NCBI GenBank assembly: GCA_021152595.1
Contig: JAGKVC010000026.1
Span: 1 to 25,486 of the forward strand
DNA: 25,486 nt
Origin: Clostridia bacterium
GTDB lineage: Bacteria > Bacillota > Clostridia > Oscillospirales > Ruminococcaceae
Direction: 5' to 3'
Shown here: positions 20,601 to 25,486 of the stretch, piece by piece
Numbering within the stretch: the first letter of the stretch is position 1
Layout: each line of letters begins with the position of its first letter
Notes under the pieces: generated by a model
What the model was told of the DNA's origin: nothing
Database searches by the model: none
The model's input: only the letters and a program-made list of their open reading frames with translations
Made by a program: the position numbers and the translations under genes

Positions 20601-23243
20601 TTATTCTCTGCTGAGGAGCTGCCGGACGGGGACAGTTTCCTCATGACCGCGGTTGCCTTTGACGGAGAACGATGCAGCAACCGGCACGGCAAAACTGAAT
20701 CCGAGCGCTGTCAGCAGAACAGCAGGGGAGAGTGCGACAGTGGAGAATACGGTTTGCAGGACGGGAAGTATCATGGCGGCAGCCGTAACCGCAGCCGAGA
20801 ACAATACCGCAAGGAGCAGCTTGCCGTTCGAGAAATACGGGACGGAAAACAGCGTTCCGTCTTCGCGCTTGCATTCAAATACATGCAGAAGCTGCGAGGC
20901 GATCAAGGTCAGCAGCGCGGCGGTTCTTGCATCTGCGAGACTGCCAGTCATGCGCAGTGCGGTTGTGAATGATCCGAGTGTGGAGAGTGCGATAAAAATA
21001 CCGCGGAACACGATCCGCGAGAGCAGACCGCCTGCAAAAAAGCTGTCATCGGCTTTGCGCGGCGGCTGTGACATCAGATCCGGAGCAGGCGGTTCCAGTC
21101 CGAGCGCAATCGCAGGCAGACCGTCTGTCATGAGGTTGACCAGCAGAATTTGCGTCGGGAGCAGCACCATCGGGAGCCCCATGAGAATACCGGCAAACAT
21201 CGTCAGCACCTCTCCGATATTGCAGGCAAGCAGATACCGCACAAATTTCCGGATATTTGCATAGACCGTGCGTCCCTGTTCGACGGCGGAAACCATTGTA
21301 TCAAAGCGGTCGTCAAGGAGAATGACATCCGCCGCCTGACGGGTGACATCCGTGCCGTTCCTGCCCATTGCAACGCCGATATCCGCCTCCTTGACAGCCG
21401 GCGCATCGTTGACGCCGTCGCCGGTCATAGCGGTGATATACTGTTTCGCACGGCAGGCGCGGACGAGACGCAGCTTATGCGCCGGTGTGACACGCGCAAA
21501 CACGGCGTATCTTTCAATACAATCCGTGAGCGCGGTATCGGAAAGACGATCCAGCTCTGCGCCGGTAATTGCCGCTTCTGCGTGGGGGATTCCAGCCTTT
21601 TTTGCAATCGCGGAAGCCGTTTTGACATGGTCGCCGGTCAGCATCATGACGCGGATTCCGGCGCGTGTGCAGGCAGCGATTGCCTTTTTTGCCTGTTCGC
21701 GCGGCGGATCCAGCATCCCCATAAATCCGAGAAAGACCATTGTATCCGGCATTGCGCTTCCCGCGGGATTTGCTTTCTCGGCGAAAGCCAGCACGCGCAG
21801 CGCATCCTCCGCCATATGATCCGCCATGCATGCAAATTCCGCGCGCTTCTGCGGTGTCAGCGGAAGATCAGTGCCGTGGGTGCGGTAATATGCACATTGT
21901 TTCAGAATCACATCCGAAGCGCCTTTTGTCAGGGCAATTCTGCCGGATTCCGTCTGACAGAACACTGTCATTGCGCGCGTTTCACTCTCAAACGGGATCT
22001 CGGACAGGATCCGGTACCGCGTGAATGCATCTGCTGTGACGCGGCATTTTGCAGCAGCGATCAGCAGGGCAGCTTCGGTCGGATCACCGGTGATCTGCCA
22101 TTCCGCGCCGCCGGATTTTCCACTGATTTCTGCATGATTGCATAGTACCGCGCAGCGCAGAAGCGGCATCAGACCGCTCAGGATATGCTGACCGCACGGA
22201 CTGCCGTTCTGCATGAGCGATCCGCTGCACTGCCAGCCGGTTCCGGTCACTGTGAACTGACCGTCCGGCGACGCGATGCGCTGCACCGTCATTTTGTTTT
22301 CGGTGATTGTACCGGTTTTATCTGTGCAGATGACCGATGCACAGCCGAGCGTCTCGACCGCATGCAGCCGGTTGACGAGCGCATGCTGCTTCAGCATTCT
22401 GCGGACGGCAAGCGCAAGCGCGATTGTGACCGTTGCAGGCAGCCCCTCGGGAATTGCGGCGATTGCGATTGTAATGCCGGTCATGAGCATCTCAAAGAAC
22501 GGCTCGCCGCGCAGCATCCCTGCCGCAAAGACCATGACACATACGATCAGACAGATAACGGAAACCGTTTTCCCCAGCTCTCCGAGACGCTTTTGCAGCG
22601 GCGTTTCGCTGTCTGTGATATCACCGAGCATCTGCGAGATTTTCCCCATTTGCGTGGATTTTCCGATTGCTATGACCTTTGCCTCTGCTGTACCGCGTGT
22701 GACAGAGGTTCCGGCGTAGAGGATATCTGCTCTTCCGATTTCGCCGCTGACTGCGCCGTCATGATCACAGTGCGCATGCTTGCCGACTGCGGATGATTCA
22801 CCGGTCAGGATCGACTCCTCGGCGAAAAGCTGCGAGGCGGAAAGAATCACTGCATCTGCCGGAACACGGTCGCCGGATTCGAGCAATATGATATCATCCG
22901 GCACGAGCTCCTCCGCCGGAATTACTGTGATTGTACCGTTTCTGCGGACATGCGCAGTCGGTGCCGTGAGTCCGCGCAGTGCGAGCAATGTCTGCTCGGT
23001 GCGGTATTCCTGAACAAATCCGAGAACTGCATTCAGCACGACAATAACTGCGATTGTCACGGCATCCGCATATTCCCCGAGTACCCACGAAACCGCCGCA
23101 GCCGCCAACAGGACGAGTACCATAAAATCCCGAAACTGCGAGAAAAATATCCGGATCGGATGAGATTTGGCAGGCTCCTCCAGCGTATTGGTGCCGTACT
23201 GTGCCTGCCGTGATTTGACTTCTTCGTCTGTCAGTCCATGCAT
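20601..23243 (-). CDS. P-type Ca2+-transporting ATPase (type II)
   Basis: An 880-residue ion pump of the P2 class, probably exporting Ca2+ at the plasma membrane. The phosphorylation motif is CTDKTGT (Asp308), the actuator loop TGES is at 147-150, and the hinge TGDGVNDAPA is present. The ion-site residues match the SERCA/PMCA pattern: IPEGLP in M4 (Glu266), CNIGEV in M5 (Asn and Glu), and VNLMTDGLPAIALGLEPP in M6 (Asn, Thr, Asp). This supports Ca2+ over Na+/K+ or Mg2+, but Mn2+ is also possible. ATG at 23241-23243 is chosen with GGAAGGAG upstream; the frame runs to 23321 but would cross the spoVS terminator. No clear promoter is seen, so read-through past that terminator is possible. Confidence 0.92.
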   Translation of the reverse strand: MHGLTDEEVKSRQAQYGTNTLEEPAKSHPIRIFFSQFRDFMVLVLLAAAAVSWVLGEYADAVTIAVIVVLNAVLGFVQEYRTEQTLLALRGLTAPTAHVRRNGTITVIPAEELVPDDIILLESGDRVPADAVILSASQLFAEESILTGESSAVGKHAHCDHDGAVSGEIGRADILYAGTSVTRGTAEAKVIAIGKSTQMGKISQMLGDITDSETPLQKRLGELGKTVSVICLIVCVMVFAAGMLRGEPFFEMLMTGITIAIAAIPEGLPATVTIALALAVRRMLKQHALVNRLHAVETLGCASVICTDKTGTITENKMTVQRIASPDGQFTVTGTGWQCSGSLMQNGSPCGQHILSGLMPLLRCAVLCNHAEISGKSGGAEWQITGDPTEAALLIAAAKCRVTADAFTRYRILSEIPFESETRAMTVFCQTESGRIALTKGASDVILKQCAYYRTHGTDLPLTPQKRAEFACMADHMAEDALRVLAFAEKANPAGSAMPDTMVFLGFMGMLDPPREQAKKAIAACTRAGIRVMMLTGDHVKTASAIAKKAGIPHAEAAITGAELDRLSDTALTDCIERYAVFARVTPAHKLRLVRACRAKQYITAMTGDGVNDAPAVKEADIGVAMGRNGTDVTRQAADVILLDDRFDTMVSAVEQGRTVYANIRKFVRYLLACNIGEVLTMFAGILMGLPMVLLPTQILLVNLMTDGLPAIALGLEPPAPDLMSQPPRKADDSFFAGGLLSRIVFRGIFIALSTLGSFTTALRMTGSLADARTAALLTLIASQLLHVFECKREDGTLFSVPYFSNGKLLLAVLFSAAVTAAAMILPVLQTVFSTVALSPAVLLTALGFSFAVPVAASFSVKGNRGHEETVPVRQLLSRE

Positions 23244-23288
23244 CTTCCGCACGCTCCTTCCATGAGAAACGATATGCGGACGAGGCAC

Positions 23289-23322
23289 AAAAAATGCGCC
23301 TCTCCCGAAGGAGAAGCGCATT
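23289..23322 (-). terminator. Intrinsic terminator after spoVS
   Basis: On the minus strand AATGCGC and TCTCC (23310-23322 region) pair with GGAGA and GCGCATT (23293-23305) around a TTCG tetraloop, with one mismatch, followed by TTTTTT (23289-23294). Confidence 0.9.
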
Positions 23323-23334
23323 GCTATACAAGGC

Positions 23335-23595
23335 TTAGCGCGGCTCGCAGATCAGCTTCATTGCTGTGCGTTCCTCGCCGTCGATTTCGATGCTTGCAAA
23401 AGCAGGGATACATACGAGATCAATGCCGATCGGAGCGAGATATCCGCGCGCGATTGCAATCGACTTGATTGCCTGATTCGCCGCACCGGCGCCGACCGCC
23501 TGAACCTCAACCACATGCTGTTCCCGAATGACGCCTGCAATTGCACCGGCAACGGAGTTCGGGGTGGAATGAGACGATACTTTCAATACTTCCAT
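23335..23595 (-). CDS. spoVS: Stage V sporulation protein S
   Basis: An 86-residue Alba-like small protein, full length for SpoVS. It matches the family almost throughout: MEVLKVSSHSTPNSVAGAIA at the start, then VQAVGAGAANQAIKSIAIAR and GIDLVCIPAFASIEIDGEER. In Bacillus subtilis it affects septation and spore coat assembly, and it may bind nucleic acid. ATG follows TAGGAGG. It has its own promoter and terminator, and lies directly downstream of ymdB, as in B. subtilis. It is a marker of the endospore-forming lineage, although SpoVS also occurs in non-spore-formers. Confidence 0.97.
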   Translation of the reverse strand: MEVLKVSSHSTPNSVAGAIAGVIREQHVVEVQAVGAGAANQAIKSIAIARGYLAPIGIDLVCIPAFASIEIDGEERTAMKLICEPR

Positions 23596-23692
23596 GGGTG
23601 TAACCTCCTACAAAATAAGATAAAATGATTTCGGATTGTTTTACTGGGTTCCTTGGCGTGACAGAACTGCCGCTCTGCCTTCAGCTGTGCCA

Positions 23693-23738
23693 CTGATATT
23701 GCCACTATCAGTATAATACATTTCACGAAAAAAGTCAA
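23693..23738 (-). promoter_or_regulatory. Promoter of spoVS with an inverted repeat at the transcript start
   Basis: Minus strand: -35 TTGACT (23733-23738), 17-nt spacer, -10 TATACT (23710-23715). A perfect repeat CTGATA (23693-23698) / TATCAG (23706-23711) covers the -10 edge and start site, a typical repressor position. The leader is about 105 nt and has no recognised RNA motif. Confidence 0.7.
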
Positions 23739-23757
23739 GTCATTTACGCGAAATTAG

Positions 23758-24522
23758 TCATTCTCTTGCAAAAACGGGAGCAATTTTGTTACAAATGCCG
23801 AGTTTGCTATCAATTTCCAGTACAACTCCGTTCAGGATGCAGGGACCTGAGGTCTCTGTAAACTGCACCGGACGGTGAAAACGCTGCTTGGCGATCGCCT
23901 GCTCCACATTGACGCCGAGGACGGATCTGGCACCGCCGACCATGCCGACATCAGTGATATAGCCGGTTTTTCCGTCGAGGATTTCCGCATCCGCTGTCTG
24001 TACATGGGTATGCGTGCCGATCACCGCAGAGACCTTTCCGGCGAGATACCAGCCCATCGCACGTTTCTCCGAGGTCGCTTCCGCGTGAAAATCGAGCAGG
24101 ATATTCGGCGTGTCAATCTGCGGCAGAAGCTCATCAATCACAGAAAACGGATTGTCGAGCGGCTCCATGAATGCGGTGCCCATGAGATTGATCACGGCGA
24201 CGGAATATGCACCGCAGTCAAGGATGCAGAAGCCCTTTCCCGGCGCATCACCGGGAAAATTCGCCGGACGCAGAATGCGGTCATTCTCAAAGATATCGTC
24301 GCATTTGCGGCGGAAACAGTGATTGCCCGTTGTGATGACATCTGCGCCGCCTGCGAAAAGCTGCTCCGCAGACTGCCGCGTGATGCCGTTGCCCTTTGCG
24401 GAGTTTTCGCCGTTGACGATGATCAGATCAGCGCTGTGCTGCCGGCGGAGTATCGGTGCATGCTTCTGAAAGCAGGCAGTTCCCGCTTCTCCGACAACAT
24501 CACCGAACATCAGTATCTTCAT
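23758..24522 (-). CDS. ymdB: YmdB-family metallophosphoesterase (TIGR00282), 2',3'-cyclic nucleotide phosphodiesterase
   Basis: A 254-residue dinuclear metal phosphoesterase. In B. subtilis YmdB hydrolyses 2',3'-cyclic nucleotides and governs the switch between motility and biofilm. The metal and active-site motifs are all present: GDVVGEAG (Asp8), NGENSA (Glu39, Asn40), TTGNH (Asn67, His68), LLDFHAEATSEK (His146) and GTHTHVQTAD (His171, His173). The segment after TTGNH reads CFRRKCDD, where many members have VWDK. The length is right. ATG follows CGGAGG. It starts 14 bp after the small membrane-protein gene, likely one transcript with it and the Xer gene; spoVS follows behind its own promoter. 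Confidence 0.95.
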   Translation of the reverse strand: MKILMFGDVVGEAGTACFQKHAPILRRQHSADLIIVNGENSAKGNGITRQSAEQLFAGGADVITTGNHCFRRKCDDIFENDRILRPANFPGDAPGKGFCILDCGAYSVAVINLMGTAFMEPLDNPFSVIDELLPQIDTPNILLDFHAEATSEKRAMGWYLAGKVSAVIGTHTHVQTADAEILDGKTGYITDVGMVGGARSVLGVNVEQAIAKQRFHRPVQFTETSGPCILNGVVLEIDSKLGICNKIAPVFARE

Positions 24523-24536
24523 GAAAAACCTCCGTT

Positions 24537-24983
24537 TCAGGGCAGTTGAAGGATATAGGTCTGCATCGGCTCCTCCGGCAATGCGACTATTCCTGCTTCG
24601 GCGGTTGTCTCTGTGACGGTTTCACTGCCGGGGACGGTTTCCGTGATCGCACCCTCCGGCAGGGCGGAATCAGTGGATTCCGGCGCGGAGACATCGCCGC
24701 TGAGATCGGTCCCTTCGATTGCTGTGCCTTCGGGAAGATCCGTTGAAGCAGAGCCGTCGGGCAGCGTGACTTCCGTTACGTCGGTCGTTGTATTCTGCTC
24801 GCGGAGCACATCCCAGATATCTGTTTCCAGATAAACAGGCTGCTGCTGTGTGACTTCAGTGATTTCCGGCTGGGAGGTCTGTTCACCGGCTTTGTCCTTT
24901 TTTGTGACCATGCTGAGGATACCGATTACGAGAACGATACCGGCTACTGCGAGAATCACTGCGAATATTTCCTTGCTTTCCAT
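24537..24983 (-). CDS. Small single-span membrane protein with acidic, Thr/Glu-rich tail
   Basis: A 148-residue protein without a known family. One hydrophobic helix (about 7-26, IFAVILAVAGIVLVIGILSM) is followed by a short basic patch (TKKDKAG), which points to the tail facing the cytosol or being held at the membrane depending on topology. The rest is low complexity, rich in Thr, Glu, Ser, Pro and Gly, with loose repeats of the form LPxG-T/S-A (LPDGSA, LPEGTA, LPEGAI). It ends in QTYILQLP. ATG follows AAAGGA, which partly overlaps the end of the Xer gene region; gaps of 14 bp on each side make a three-gene operon xer-this-ymdB likely. The function is unknown. Confidence 0.75.
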   Translation of the reverse strand: MESKEIFAVILAVAGIVLVIGILSMVTKKDKAGEQTSQPEITEVTQQQPVYLETDIWDVLREQNTTTDVTEVTLPDGSASTDLPEGTAIEGTDLSGDVSAPESTDSALPEGAITETVPGSETVTETTAEAGIVALPEEPMQTYILQLP

Positions 24984-24997
24984 TATAATATCCTTTC

Positions 24998-25486
24998 CTA
25001 TTTTTTCGGATTATGCATATGTTCACCGGCGAGCGGATTGCTGTCGATCGCATCCTGCCGCTGCTTGCTGGAGAGATGCGTGTAAATCTCCGTTGTTGCA
25101 ATGGACTGATGCCCGAGGATTTCTTTGAGTGTCAGCATATCTGCGTTGCCGTGCTGATACATCAGTGTCGCGGCGGTATGCCGGAGCTTATGCGTGGAAA
25201 GACCTCTTCCGCCGAGCCCTGCAGCGGTCAGGTGATTTTCCACAACCTGCTGGACTCTGCGGCGGCTGATCCGGCGGTGATTGCGGCTGAGAAACAGCGC
25301 ATTCGGCTCCTCGGGCGGATTTTCACGCGCAGAAAGATAATCCTGCAATGCGGAGAGGCATGCGTCATTGAGATAGACGATCCGCTCTTTGCTGCCTTTT
25401 CCGAGTACGCGCACCTGCCGGTTGAAGAAATCCACATCCCCGACATTCATCCCGACAAGCTCCGCAAGACGGAATCCGCAGTTGAG
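24998..25486 (-). CDS. Xer-type tyrosine recombinase, C-terminal part (partial, cut by window edge)
   Basis: The last 162 codons of a tyrosine recombinase; the N-terminus lies beyond base 25486 and the reading frame is open to the edge. The catalytic domain shows the first Arg in CGFRLAELVGMNVGDV, the lysine hairpin in LGKGSKERIVYL, the HxLR motif in THKLRHTAATL, the HQS segment in EILGHQSIATTEIYTH and the tyrosine nucleophile in that last motif. These match XerC/XerD-type chromosome dimer-resolution enzymes. A plain housekeeping Xer and an integrase cannot be fully separated without the N-terminus, but no mobile-element genes are near, and it is linked to ymdB, so housekeeping is more likely. 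Confidence 0.9.
   Translation of the reverse strand, partial: LNCGFRLAELVGMNVGDVDFFNRQVRVLGKGSKERIVYLNDACLSALQDYLSARENPPEEPNALFLSRNHRRISRRRVQQVVENHLTAAGLGGRGLSTHKLRHTAATLMYQHGNADMLTLKEILGHQSIATTEIYTHLSSKQRQDAIDSNPLAGEHMHNPKK

Noticed and set aside
24998..25486. Integrase of a mobile element inserted near a tRNA
   Set aside because: No tRNA, attachment repeats or other mobile genes lie near it, and its motifs and context fit a housekeeping Xer protein.

Overview
The window reads as a chromosomal segment of a spore-forming, low-to-mid GC Firmicute, most likely a Ruminococcus-like member of the Oscillospiraceae. This is an inference. It rests on SpoVS and YmdB encoded side by side, an EpsC-type serine acetyltransferase, a DUF4179 anti-sigma/ECF sigma pair, a class B sortase, Thr-rich secreted linkers, strong Shine-Dalgarno sites and many near-consensus sigma-A promoters with 17-nt spacers. 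Gene density is high. I see no rRNA, CRISPR array, insertion sequence or prophage. Most genes are on the minus strand.

Layout. 1-1.9 kb: the N-terminus of an OmpR-type response regulator (cut by the window edge) behind three TGTATC-like direct repeats, a CobW-type GTPase, and a divergent YbaK-type tRNA deacylase. 1.9-4.1 kb: an ECF sigma factor overlapping its DUF4179 membrane partner, then a small divergent lipoprotein. 4.1-7.2 kb: a class B sortase, tRNA-Gln(CUG), and a translationally overlapping lipid kinase/PIN-like nuclease pair. 7.2-12.4 kb: a run of four minus-strand genes (GH31 alpha-xylosidase, PH-like protein with a metal-ligand-rich tail, FkbM methyltransferase, membrane-anchored alpha/beta hydrolase) behind one strong promoter. 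12.4-16.2 kb: a secreted SleB-type cell-wall hydrolase, serine O-acetyltransferase, a TetR regulator and a YitT membrane protein. 16.3-17.9 kb: a DUF2798 membrane protein preceded by a terminator-like leader, tRNA-Pro(GGG), and a DUF805 protein. 18-20.6 kb: glycogen phosphorylase with a duplicated promoter region. 20.6-25.5 kb: a Ca2+-type P-type ATPase, spoVS, ymdB, a small membrane-anchored acidic protein and the C-terminal part of a Xer-type tyrosine recombinase.

Functional themes are carbohydrate use (alpha-xylosidase, glycogen phosphorylase), cell envelope and surface (sortase, SleB hydrolase, FkbM, lipid kinase, sigma/anti-sigma pair), cysteine biosynthesis, and the ymdB-spoVS developmental module. 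The least explained parts are non-coding: the leader of the DUF2798 gene (16427-16504), which is a long hairpin ending in seven T residues between a promoter and the start codon, and the duplicated promoter plus exact 23-bp tandem repeat upstream of glycogen phosphorylase (20363-20585). I did not find a clearly new multi-gene system. All assignments come from reading motifs by eye; no database search was run.
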